This document shows, piece by piece, positions 35,374 to 47,410 of a stretch of DNA of 64,000 nucleotides (position 1 is its first letter; each line of letters begins with the position of its first letter). Below the pieces are notes generated by a model. It did not search any database and had not been told where the DNA came from. It saw nothing but the letters and a program-made list of their open reading frames with translations. Origin of the DNA: Solanum dulcamara (lineage: Eukaryota > Streptophyta > Magnoliopsida > Solanales > Solanaceae); assembly GCF_947179165.1 (NCBI RefSeq), contig NC_077245.1, positions 40,355,286 through 40,419,285 on the forward strand. The letters run 5' to 3'. The position numbers and the translations under genes were made by a program.

Positions 35374-38300
35374 TGTTATGCCCCGTACTTTTGTACCTTG
35401 GAAGGTTCCTAAGTTACTTAAGCTTCTTAAGTTTCTTGAAAGCTTCTTAAGTTTCTTGGAGCTTCTTAAAGCTCTTGAGCTTCTTAAATGCTACCATGTG
35501 ATACGGATAAATTATAACGCTACCAAACAACTCTAAGGAAAGGATAATGTGATACCCCATAATAGAGAAGATTGGAAATAGGGATATAAGAATCCAGAAC
35601 AAGTTGGAGGCCAAGTAATGAGTCATAGGACTCGAATTACCTACGTAAGCTATCAACTTGAAAATCTTACATACTCAAGTTACTTGAGTGCATACTAAGC
35701 TTACGTAGCAAGGATTACGTAGGTTTGTAAAGTAAGATGAGATTACGAACCCATGAGAAGGAAAAAAGAGTGACACGTGGAAGCATGAGGGAGTGCCACG
35801 TGGAAGCAATTGAGGCAAAGAGGTGGGCCCCACCTGCCATGTGGCAACCCCTAGTTGGAGGAGGGGGTCTATACCAGGATTTTATGAAGGTGTTATTAAT
35901 GAAAATTTATGATTTGGAGCATCCCAAAACGTTATCAAACAATTATGAATTTTTAGGCGCACTAAAGGAACTTTCGAGGCGAGTTTGATGAGTTTCGTGA
36001 AAGGTAAGAGTTTCCCTTTCAAATTGGAGTTTATGATGTCGTTATGAGGTATATTACATATCTTAAATAAGGTTGGAAGTGCAAAAATTGCATAAGGATG
36101 CTAGATGCTAGAAACAAACTAAATTAAGGTCGTAGTAGCTAAACTGAAGTCGCGTAGTGTGTTATCGTTGTGGTGTTGCAGTTGCAGATTGTTGGGTTGT
36201 GTGTTTCAGGGATGTAAAGTGTTTTAAAAAGGGTGTGGGTGCTTCTATTTGCAGACACATGACCCTCCGTTTGGTATGATTAATGATTTTGCGAATAAAG
36301 ATTTCAAAAATGTTATTTTGGTATCATAGTTTGGTGCTAATTATTTGGAGCTTGTATTTTGTAATGTTGAAGTGATTTACTTGTAAATATGATGCTGTTT
36401 TTTTTGTTGGTATGGTTTGATGTTTTGGCCTAGTCAAAATCTCAGGGATGTTGAAGTTATAGGGAAAATGCTGCCCAATTTTTGGTATTTTCGAAACTAG
36501 TAACAAGCTAGTCGAGGGTAATGGATAGGAAATGAATCCTATTAGTACTTGGTTGTAGAGAGGGATATTTGAAAGTTAAAGTATATTAACTTAGTATTTC
36601 TTTCAGTTCAAATAGGTTAAGGAGGTATCAAGACAAGTTAGATTTCAATTAATCCTTGAAAAGGTATGTGAAGCTTTCTCTTAGCATGTTTTGGAACAAG
36701 TATGTAAAGCTACCCTTCTTACCTCTTGATATGTCTTTGACATACATACGATGTTATAATTCTATGATTACTCACCGAGTCCCATCATGGGTCGGGTACA
36801 TTATATGATGGTATGGTAAAGCAATGAGAAAGTTATGATATCAAGCTCATGATGGACCAAGTACGATATATGTACATAATGACTCTATGAGGGAAAGTAG
36901 AGGGTATGTAAAGCTTATCTTCTTTCTTCTTTGGCATGATCCATAGAAAGCCAATGGACGAAGAATGCACAAAGTCTACAAGAAGCTCTTATTCTTAAGT
37001 ACACTAGGATGGCTAACGTTTTTAATTTCCTAGAACTTATGTCATTTTGCCTCGATTCATGTGAAAGTATCCAACCATCCTAAGTTTGTATAACTTATGT
37101 TGTGGTATAAAGCATGACTCTTATTCACTCTTTTAATCTAGAACTCTTCCAATAATTGAACTATGGCTTCTCAAGTTTTTCTATACCTTGGGAAGTAGTA
37201 GGTAGGTAAAGTTAATCATCTTTTTTTTGGCATGAACTTTATGAAACAAATAGACGAAGTATATTGGATCCCAAGGAAGCCCCATTCTCAAAGCCACTAA
37301 AATGGCCATTTTTGTGACTTCCAAAAGATATTTTATTACGCCTTGATACGAGTAGATAATTCCAAAACTGCTACCTTGATGCAAACCACAATGACACTCA
37401 AAAGGTACTTGCTATGGCTATTGTCTTAATTTTTGAATGATAGTTCATTTTGATTATTTTAGCAAGTCTCCAATGATGGTTTAGATTGCATATGGTTACT
37501 CACTACTCTACTCGTGTATACCATAACCCTTTTATCAACGAGTCCCAAGACGGGTATGTAATCGCATGTAGTTCACTACATTATCCACTGAGTCCCTCAC
37601 TAAAGAGACAGGTAAGCTATACAAGGACATGATAGTGCAATGACATAAATGACTAACCGAGTCCCTTACTAAAAGGCTGGTTATGCTATATGAGGAAATG
37701 ATAATGCAATGATATGAATGACTCACTGAGTCCCTTATTAGAGGGCCGGGTACATATGTATATATATATGTGTGATGATGTGATGTGACAAGGTGGTGAT
37801 GGTTCCAGACTTGATGATGGTCCTACAGTTATGATTCACCGAGTCCCTGAAAGGGCCGACTATATTATATAATATGAGCATGCATGTTTTTATGATTTAC
37901 AAGGTACAGGTACAGTGTTTTCTTCACTAAAGTATTTATCCCCCTGGCTCTCTTTATTTCAAATATGCTTCCAGTTATGCTTTGTATACTCAGTACATAT
38001 GTCGTACTGACCCCCTTTCTTCGGAAGGCTGCATTTCATGCCCGCACATTCAGATACACACTTTGGGAATTTGCCAGTAGAGGAGTCTCACTCAGCAGAT
38101 CAGAAGCGCTCCATTGTGTTGGACCTTAGATTTTGGTACTAACCCTCGATGTATATATTTATTTGTTATGGGTACGGCGGGGGCCCTGTCCTGCCTTATA
38201 TTACTGTTCTTACGCTTAGAGGTTGGTGGACATATATGTGGGTTATGTATACGTGTATATTGATTGTATATGTATGTATGCACAGTGCTTCCCGTATGGC

Positions 38301-38524
38301 AAATGTTTTGGGACATCCCCTTTGTCACGGTAGACTTGTCGGCTCGTACGAGATTTTATTATGGGACGGCCCTACATGTTACGATAGCCTCATCGTCTCA
38401 TATGTTATAGTGCCTGTCGATATATTATAGATAAACAGGGGATAGGTTTACTTATAGTTAGCAGGGGTATATGCGAGTATCCAGTTCGGGCACCCATCAC
38501 AACCTACAGGGTTGGGTCATGACA
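35374..38524 (+). mobile_element. Solo LTR A5 (family A)
   Basis: 3151-bp solo LTR from TGTTATGCCCCGTACTTTTG to GGGTTGGGTCATGACA inside the D 5' LTR. Flanks GTTGA (35369-35373) and GTTTT (38525-38529) agree in only 3 of 5 bases, so the target duplication is probable but decayed. U3 has GTGACACGTGG and GTGCCACGTGG boxes (35770-35815). A perfect 21-nt stem-loop is at 37990-38010. There may be a deletion near 35875 joining the G-box region to the later leader, because no TATA run follows. Confidence 0.85.
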
Positions 38525-40230
38525 GTTTTAGTAGAATAACATATTTGTATGGGTTAAATTAAAGTGATTACAAGAACTAATTAGAGACAGAAATCTGTCC
38601 GCTAATATTGTTGTCGACATGTGTTGGTTGTGGGCTGTTTTAAGGTCATTTTTTAAGTAGTTGTGCAGGAATTTATTGGTATTTAACTTGTGATTAAGGT
38701 AGTTGTTGTTGTTAAGTAAATGGTGCTGAATATATGCATTGTTTGGGCTATTTTGGAGTTAATCCGGAAGTACAAATTGCAGGGAAATGCTGCCCAATTT
38801 TTATTAGAATTCCTAATTATAGCGCTACTCTCTTATTTGTAGACTTATAAACATAAAGAGTAGCCGTAGCCACTGGACATTAGTTAGATATCCAGGTATG
38901 TAAAGCTAACCTTTCTTTCTTTTTACATGATCTTATGTAAAAAATGGATGACAAATGTATAGAATTCCAACAAAGCTCTTATTCTTAGAGATACTAGGAT
39001 GGCGAATGTTCTTAATTTTCAGAATTTATATCATTAGGCCTTGAATCATAAGTATGAGTCCAGCCACCCTAGTTGGTATAATTCATATTTTAGCACAAGA
39101 CATACTTCGGTATAATTCATATTTGGCATAATTTATAATGGCAACTGAAGGTTACTTGAAATGACAACCGTCTTAATTTTCAAACAATGGTTCATTTTGA
39201 TTATTCCATTAAGTCTTAAATGATGATTTAAATGCATATGGTTACTCACTACTCTGCTCTTGCATGTCTTAATGTATCTTTCACCGAGTCCCAGGCCGGG
39301 TATGTATTCATGCACAGTTTCACTGCATTGTTCATCGAGTGTCTCACTAGAGGGACAAGTATGGTATATATATATATATCATATGACCTGAGGATATGAT
39401 GATGGAGCCAAGCCTATAATGGGTTGAATATGATATATATGTATATGAAGGATTCACCGAGTCCCTAAAAGGCTGGATATGATATATTATATAAACATGT
39501 ATGACTTTATTTCATAAGATACAAGTACAGTGACTTCTTGAGTATCATACTTGTCTTTTAAAACCTCTAATTTAGCTATGATTTTTCTTACTGTATTTTA
39601 TGCTTATATACTCAGTACATATGTCGTACCGACCCCTCCTTTCTTTGGGGAGGGGGGAGGGGAAGGAGGAGGATGTGTTTCATGTCCGCAGGTACAGATA
39701 CTCATTTTGGAGAGTCACCAGCTTAGGATTCTACTCAGCCGGTTGAAGTGCTCCATTGTCTCGTAGCGTAAGCTTTTGGTACCAATCCTTATAATGCATA
39801 TATTTATGTATTTAGGGGTACGGTGGGGCCCCGTCCCATTATATATTTTTGGTTAATTCTCTTAAAGGTCTGTAGACACATGCATAGGTTGTATATAAAT
39901 GTCATTCGGCTGCACTAGTACGGCTTATGTTTTGAGACCTTTCCATTTGGAGTGGCAGCCTCATTGGCTTGTGTATGTAAATGTTTATTTTGGGATGTGT
40001 TATGTTTTGTAGCCTGGTCGTCTTGCATATTATGCTATCCTATCTTTGAAAATTTTAACTCCCTAAGAGACAAGTAATATCGGTATATATACAAGTGACA
40101 GTTTTGAGATGAAATGCTGCCCATATAAAGCCCATATCAGGTTTACTTGCCGATTGATTATAGATAATAGGCATGTATACGAGTGTCCAATTTAGACACT
40201 AGTCATGGCCCATGGGGTTGGAACATAAAA
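38525..40230 (+). mobile_element. 5' LTR of element D, right segment
   Basis: Resumes the D LTR. It is closely similar in layout to the 3' half of family A LTRs: CTGCCCAATTTTT block, CACCGAGTCCC blocks, stem-loop at 39612-39632, G/C hairpin near 39827. It ends GGGGTTGGAACATAAAA, aligned to the usual ...GGTCGTGACA. A G-rich insertion (GGGGAGGGGGGAGGGGAAGG, 39647-39666) sits in the second hairpin. D LTR length without A5 is about 2.7 kb. Confidence 0.8.
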
Positions 40231-40233
40231 GAA

Positions 40234-40248
40234 GTCGTATCAGAGCAG
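40234..40248 (+). other. Primer binding site of element D
   Basis: GTCGTATCAGAGCAG, a one-base variant of TGGTATCAGAGC, complementary to initiator Met-tRNA. It lies three bases after the LTR end. Confidence 0.82.
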
Positions 40249-40389
40249 TTCATCATCGGAGTGTCGAGACATTTAGGATGTTATCCTTTCTTTTTATTTT
40301 GAATCGTACGATAGAGCTGTATTATCAGGATAATTTCTCCCTAACAGGATTGTTATGTTTACAGCAGTGCCTTTGAGGAAAGTGACAGC
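40249..40389 (+). mobile_element. Element D leader and gag start
   Basis: The 5' leader up to a GTG codon at 40367-40369, where relatives have ATG (reading PLRKVT next). The leader (GGATGTTATCC, GATAGAGCTGTAT...) is nearly the same as the E1 and E2 leaders read on the minus strand (56230-56490, 49060-49240). Gag is broken here by insertion of E1 and resumes at 58641. Confidence 0.75.
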
Positions 40390-42584
40390 TAGCACGACCC
40401 AACTCCGTGGGCTATGATGGGTGCCCGAATTGGATACTCGTATATACCCCTGCTAACTATAAGTAGACTTGTCCCCTATTTGGGTTATAATATATCAATG
40501 GGAACGATAACATATAAGCCGATGAGGTCATTATAACGTATAGGAACAACTATACACACATACATATACAACCCACATACATGTCCACTGATTTCTAAGA
40601 GTAAGAACAGTAACATAAGGCGGGACAGGGCCCCCGCCGTACCCATAAATAATTGAATATATACATTGAGGGTTAGTACAAAAATTTAGGCTCCAGTACA
40701 ATAGAGCTCTTCTAAACTTCTGAGCGGGAATCCTACGCTAGCAAATCCCCAAAGTGTGTATTTGTACCTGTGGGCATGAAATGCATCCCCCCGAAGAGAG
40801 AGGGGTTAGTACGACATATGTACTGAGTATATAAATCATAACCGGAAGCATATCTGAAAGAAAGAGATCCAGGGCGATAAATTCATTACGTAAGAAAACA
40901 CTGTACCTGTACCTTGTGAATCATAAAAATATGCATGCTCATATTATACAATATAGTCGGCCTGTTTAGGGACTCAGTGAAACATATATCTATTGGGCCA
41001 TCATAGGGTTCGACGCCATCATCACCTTATCACATCACATGACATTATCATCACATATATATACATACATACCTAGCCCTCTTGTGAGGGACTCGGTGTG
41101 TTGCTCATGTCATTTCATTATTACGTCCTCGTATAGCATACCTTTCCCTTTAGTGAGGGACTTGGTGGATAATGTAGTAAACTGCACATGATTACGTACC
41201 CGGCCTAGGACTCGGTGATAGAAGGGGTTACAGTATACACGAGTAGAGTATAGAGTAACCATTTGTAATTTAAAACATTGTCAAAGTCTTAGTGAAGTAA
41301 TATAGACAAATTTTCATTTAAAAATTAGGACGACAGTAATATCAATCACCCCTCAAATATCAATATTGATCATACCAAAAGAGCCTAAGAAATCATAGGC
41401 ATGAATCAAGACGATACAAAATAACTTATAAAAGCAGGGTTTATTAACTATTGGAGAATCTCTAAGAACAGGAATTATGAATTACCCTCGAGACTTATGA
41501 ATGGAATTACCCCCAAAGCTTATATTAATTATTACTTAATTCTAAGACATGCCAAAAGAAAGAAGGGATGGCTTTACATACTCTCTACTTTCCCTTATGT
41601 AGTCATCATATACATATGTGCCGAGGGATGTACGGCCCGATTCTTAGATAGTAACACATGCCGAGCAATGTTCAGCCCGATCTTTATATAATAACATTGC
41701 CGAGGAACATTCGGCCCGATCTTTATATAGTAACATATGCCGAGGAACGTTCGGCCTGATTCTTATATAGTAACATATGTCGAGGAACGTTCGGCTTGAT
41801 CCTTATATACATATATTATACCCTCGTGGTATGCCCTAGATAATTAATTCACGGAGCAAAATCAGAGAACTTACCTTTTTTCACCCAAAATCCATAGCGC
41901 TCTCTCTCTAGCTTAAGGGTTTCTTTTTTTTTTTCTAGAATTTTCTTGGATAAGAATGAATTGTTTGATAAATATGACCATAAAACATATATATATAGGC
42001 CACCTTAGGGGGTGACATGTGTCAGCCCTATGTGGTGACACGTGTCATGTCCTCATAGGGCCAACGCACCATGCCTCCACCCATGGGCTGCCATATGGCA
42101 GGTGGAGACCACCCGTTTGCTTCAACTTCTTCCATGTGTCACTTCCAGCTGCTGCCACGTGGTACTCTCTCTTGCTACCATGTTTCACTTTCTTTTCCTC
42201 CTCGTGTGTTCGTAATCTCGTCTTACTTTATGAACCTATGTAATCCTTGCTACGTAAGCTTGGTATGAACTCAAGTAGTTTAAGAATGTAAGATTTTCAA
42301 GGTAGTAGCTTACGTAAGTAAGTCGAGCCCTGCGCCTCTTTACTTGGCCTCCAATTTCTTCCGAATTCTTATAACCCTATTTTCAATCTTCTCTATTATG
42401 GGGTATCACATTCTCCTTTCCTTAGAGTTACTTGAATGAGTTATAGATCATCCGGCTCACATGGTAACTTCTAAGAAGCTTAAGAACCTTTTAAGAAATT
42501 TAGAGCCTTTCAAGAAACTTCAGAAACTTAAGAAGCTTAAAAAGCTTAAGAACCTTCCAAGGTACAAAAGTATGGGATATAACA
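40390..42584 (-). mobile_element. 3' LTR of element E1
   Basis: 2195-bp A-type LTR in reverse orientation. The low-coordinate end reads TAGCACGACCC (decayed TGTCACGACCC). The high-coordinate end reads ...GGGATATAACA followed by a polypyrimidine tract, i.e. the polypurine tract on the minus strand, so this is the 3' LTR. It pairs with 56496-58640 (same length class, same five-unit minisatellite). G-box-type CACGTG/CATGTG motifs lie at 42015-42165 beside a TATATATA (41990). Confidence 0.87.
41611..41810 (-). repeat. 45-bp minisatellite in E1 3' LTR
   Basis: Five units containing GCCGAGGAACGTTCGGCCCG followed by ATCCTTATATAGTAACATAT. The equivalent array in the partner LTR is at 57671-57870, also with five units. 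Confidence 0.85.
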
Positions 42585-42620
42585 TCCTTCCCCCCTTTAG
42601 AACATTCGTCCTAGAATGTT
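42585..42620 (-). other. E1 polypurine tract and conserved palindrome
   Basis: Read on the minus strand, a CTAAAGGGGGGAAGGA tract touches the LTR start. It is preceded by an AACATTC..GAATGTT inverted repeat (42601-42620). The same pair is at 47411-47445 (E2) and 63325-63374 (D). Confidence 0.8.
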
Positions 42621-43740
42621 AAGCAAAACCTTCTTCAAAATCTTACACAGACTATAGGGAAAATTCCTTTCTATTGCAATAACCCATACTTTCATCAACT
42701 TAAGAGTCTCAGAAGTTGAAATTAATGGTAGACATAGGGAATAGGTACAGATGTTTGTGCTTCATTTCCTCTTCAGCTTCCAAGGTCATTTCTTCGCGAT
42801 TCTCATTTCACCACAACACTTTGACTGAAGCTACGTCCTTAGTCTGTAGTCTCCTAATCTACCAATCTAGGAAGGCAATAGGTTGCTCTTCATAGGATAA
42901 ATCTTTTATGACCTAGATATCATTTGCGGGATATACTAGGGATTGATCACCAATGCACTTGCAAATCATTGATATATGGAAGACTGGATATACTGCTCTC
43001 AGACCTGTCGTTAGGTCTAGCTGGTAGGCAACCTTGCCTATTCATTGAAGGATCTGGTAAGGGCCAATATATCTTAAACTCATCTTCCCTTTGTTTCCAA
43101 ACCTCATTACTTCTTTCATGGGTGACACCTTCAAGAAACACCCAATCGCTCACTTGAAATTTCAAAGGTCGACCGATTGTCTGCATATGACTTCTGTCGA
43201 CTTTGAGAAGCTAATAATCTCTCCTGAATAAGCTTTACCTCCTCCCCTACTTATTATACCATGTCTGGGCCAGTTAGTTGTGTTTTTCCAATGTCAGACT
43301 AACCAATAGCGTCTACACTTTCTTCCATATAAAGTTTTATATGGGGCCATCTAGAGACTGTAATGTTAATTAAAATCGTAAGTAATCTTTAGAGGTAGTA
43401 GGCAATTATCCAAGCTACCTTCAGAGTCAACCATATAGGCCCGCAACATATCTTCTAACATTTAGCTAGTAAACTTAGTTGTCCATTGTTCTGCAGGTAC
43501 AATGGTGTATGAAAACCTATCTGTGTTCCTAATATCTTTGTGGGCTGATCATCAGTAGTTAGCTGTAACTCGGGCTCCTTCGTCTGAGACAATATCTATG
43601 GGAACTCTGTAAAGTCTCACCATTCTCTTGATCTATAATTTCACACATTCTCGCCTGAATAGGTAGTCCTTGATTAAAGGAACACAGGCTAATATTTTTA
43701 ATCTGCGGATGACATTCCATAAAAAATAATCCATCCATGG
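42621..43740 (-). pseudogene. E1 integrase core and C-terminal part (broken)
   Basis: Minus-strand pol end. From 43740 downward: a decayed strand before the second catalytic block, then IVSDEGA near 43580 (catalytic Asp kept), LGTQ, MLEDMLRAY near 43455, a decayed NNSYHS block, a PYKTLYGRKCR-like block near 43340, QERLL and SRQK, then the open stretch 43186-42947 reading RPLKFQVSDWVFLEG. The chromodomain that should follow (42940-42700) is hardly readable. E2 is inserted at 43740 upstream of these blocks. Frameshifts are frequent; not functional. Confidence 0.72.
43736..43740. repeat. Left target-site duplication of element E2
   Basis: CATGG, identical to 53000-53004. Confidence 0.94.
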
Positions 43741-46700
43741 TGTCACGACCAAACCCCATAAGCCACGATGGGTGCCCAAATTTGACATGCATGTGTACCC
43801 CTGCCAACAATAAGTAAATTTGTGTCCTGCTTGACTCGTAGTGTACAAACAGGTAAGAAAACATACCTACCGACAAGGCTGTCATAACATATAGGTTCAT
43901 TCTATAATACAGACACATGCTAGACAACACGGCTGTTACGACTTCGGGAATACCCAAATCATAAGTAGTATGAGTATAACTGTACATAGATACACATACC
44001 ATCCATACCACCCACGTATATATCCACAGATCACTAAGAGTAAGAACAGTAACATAAGGCAGGATAGGGCCCCCGCCGTACCCGTGAACAAAAGGAATAT
44101 ATACATCAAGGATTAGTAGCCAAAATTAGGCTCCAGCACAATGGAGCACCTCTGGATCGCTGAGTGGGACTCCTATGCTGGCGGATCTCCAAACTGTGTA
44201 CCTGTACCTGCGGGCATGAATGCAGCCTCCTGAGGAAAGGGGGTCAGTATGACATATGTACTGAGTATGTAAAACATAACATAATAGATCCAAAAACATA
44301 TCTAAAAAAAGTAGGGGATAAAATATCATAAGGAAATTATAGTTACCATGGGGGTGCAGGGGACAAGTATAAAATTTAACAGGGTACTATACATGCACCT
44401 TACAAAGTAAGGTCATATATATTATTATCACATACCTTATTCACCCGCTTGGGGACCCAACATTACAAAAGTATCATTTGATCAACATAGGCATATGCAT
44501 ACTATTAGCATTATAGGACGTATAGCCCGATCCATATAGATATGATAGGTTAGTGCCGAGCAACGTCAAGCCCGATCCCTACACATATAATATGTTAGTG
44601 CCGAGGTGCGTTCGACCCAATCCATATAGATAATACGTTAGTGCCGAGGAACATACACCTCGATCCCTATATATATAATAATGCATATACGTGCACATAA
44701 AACCTGGTAACATAACAACCATCTCTCGAAAATAATCATAAGATGTGTCAAAAAGTCTCTAGGTATAAGAGTTTACACATCCAATCATTATTCAGCAAGT
44801 AGAAGGGTCGAGGAATAGGAGTTTAACCACTTTAAGAATTCTAACCTCAAGAAGTGAGTACAAGTCATGATTTATACCCGAAACCTATCAATGGGATCAC
44901 CTCTTACTCATACCATATATTGCTTCACTTACATCCTACTATTTCAAAAGAAGGAAGGGATAGGTTTCACGTGTACTACTTTTTATCAGGTAGAAGACTT
45001 ACAAGTCCATAACTCAACTATCGTAGGAGTTCTAATATCAGAAGTGAATAAGATTGACAAACCATACTCAGGGTTCTATGAATGGAATTATTCCCACATT
45101 ACATACACAATCCACTTAAGACTAATATATGCCAACAGAAAAGAAAGATAGACTTTAGGTACTCCTCACTTCCTAACGTATGGAAGGCTTGAGAGGTCCT
45201 AGTTCAATTACTTTAAGAGTGCATTCATTAAGAAGTAAATAAGGTTCATGAGTTATGCTTGGCATTTATGAGTAGATTTACCCTCAAGCTCATATCAATC
45301 ACTACTTAACTTGAAAACATGCCAATAGAAGAGAAAAAATAGGCTTTACATAGATTACCTTTTATCATATAAAAAAACCTTAAATAGGAAATAGATTGAC
45401 TATTACAGAAGTTCCACCATCATGAAGTGCATAAGAATTATGAACTGTACTCGAAGATTTACGAATGGAATAACTCCCAATTTTACATACATAATACTTA
45501 AATCTAAGACATGCCAAAAGAGAAGAAAGGGTAGCTTCACATACCTTTTACGGACTTCTATTAATCGCGTTCACGTCGTCGTCCTCCAAGCCTATTTAAC
45601 ATGGAAACAATTTGAATATAAAACACCTTTGATTTTTCCAACAACTTATATTACCTACGAGTATTCACATCATTCATTTCCTCCCCCTCCTTCTCGATTA
45701 GTTCCTTAACTAGTTAAGACGTTAACGAAAATCGGACATCATCTCTCCTATAATGTGCCCTATTCGAATTTTCAATTAAACTGCTCATACCTATAGCCAA
45801 CCAACAACAACAACATTCAGCATATGTTTAGGCAATTCATATCAACAATATACAACATAAAATCCAAACAACTCGCTCAAAATTACACAACCAAAATAGG
45901 GTTTCTAGTTTCAATTTTGTAAAACCATTAACCGTACGAAGCGGGGGGTCGTGCGGATTCAACCAGTAGATTACCCACCTATTTTAGAACAATTTTAGGC
46001 CCTTCAACACATCACCACGCACCTGAAGCCACACACCACAAGCACAACACCTTGCTTCGACTACAATTTAACTATAGTGACTCCAATTTGGTTTGTTTCG
46101 AATGTCAAGCATATTTATGGAATTTACATATTTCCAGCTACTTACACAATGTATAATACATTTCATAACTACAACATAAACTTCAAATTGAAAGGAAAAC
46201 CCTTAGATTAACCTAAACTGGTCAAACTCGCCAAAACTATCAAAACGTGAATTCTGGACAGCCTATTGTCTTGTATTGTCGCTTAGTTTCGAAGGGGTAA
46301 TTGACGGAAACAAGATTTTTGGCCTCAATGAAAGTTATAGACATGTTTCTTAGGGTCGTATAAAATTTTGAATCACCACTACATCAATTTAGTACAAAAC
46401 GATATGCTCAAAATACCAACAGCAGCCCGTGTAGAATTTCCAAAATGAAATCTGGGCAGCACCTCACCTATACTTCATCATCCTTTTTCGAGCAAATAAA
46501 AGTAGAAATGGGTTTTAGAGGCTAAATAAAAGTTATATCCCTATGAAATATCTTTCCAAAACATCTTGAATCACTCAAAACAAAGCTTTACACAAGGAGT
46601 TATACTAGTATTACTAATAACAGTCCCATTCCAAAAATGAGTTTATAGACAAAAATGAGAACCTCCTCGAAACCCCAACTATAAATTTTATGTTGTTAAA

Positions 46701-47410
46701 TACCTCTATATCACCGTAGGATATCTTAAATAATTAATTCACGGATCAAAAATGGAGGCCTTACCTTGTTGTGTTGCTGCCGTAGCTCTCTCTCTATTCT
46801 CCTAAGTTTTTTCTTGACCTTTATTAAGTTAGATGCTGAAAAAATGAATTCCTTAGTCATCAACTAGGAATATATACACCACTTTTGGAGGTGACACGTA
46901 GCAGCTCCTACAGGTGACATGTGGCATCCCCTTGGGCACCACCTCACACCATGCGACCAATTATACGCTGCCATATGGCAGTGTGAGGTCCACCCCAAGT
47001 AGGTAGGTCACCTACTTAGCCTAAGTAGGTGTGTCACCTACTTTTCACCTGCTTGCTTTATTTTCATGGGTTCATAATTTCGTCTCACTTCATGAGCCTA
47101 CATATTTCTTCCTACTTAAGCTCGACGTGTGCTCCAAGAGCTTAATTATGCATGACGTCTAAATCGGTAGCTTACGCAAGTAGGTCAAGTCCTACGACTC
47201 ATTACTTGGCCTCCAACTCCTTCCAATTTCTTATAACCCTATTTCCAATCTTCTCTATTATGGAGTATCTCATTATCCTTTCCTTAGGATTATTTGATAG
47301 CGTTAAAGATTATCCGACTCACATGACCACTTCTAAAAAACTTAAGAGCCTTCCCAAAAACTTAAGAAGCTTAAGAAGAGTTCTGAGGTACCAGAGTATG
47401 GGGTGTAACA
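43741..47410 (-). mobile_element. E2 3' LTR
   Basis: 3670-bp A-type LTR, TGTCACGACC at the low end to GGGGTGTAACA at the high end (reverse of TGTTACACCCC...GGTCGTGACA). It has the stem-loop at 44244-44264, a minisatellite at 44505-44690, and G-box-like CACGTAG/CATGTGG motifs with TATATA at 46865-46990. Confidence 0.93.
44505..44690 (-). repeat. About 50-bp minisatellite in E2 3' LTR
   Basis: Four units with GTTAGTGCCGAGGAACGT and a CCCGATCCCTA block. The partner array in the 5' LTR is at 50030-50250 and has one more recognisable unit. Confidence 0.78.

Noticed and set aside
43559..44011. 150-codon minus-strand ORF
   Set aside because: It crosses the E2 LTR boundary at 43741, joining LTR sequence to E1 integrase out of its normal frame, so it is a junction artefact.
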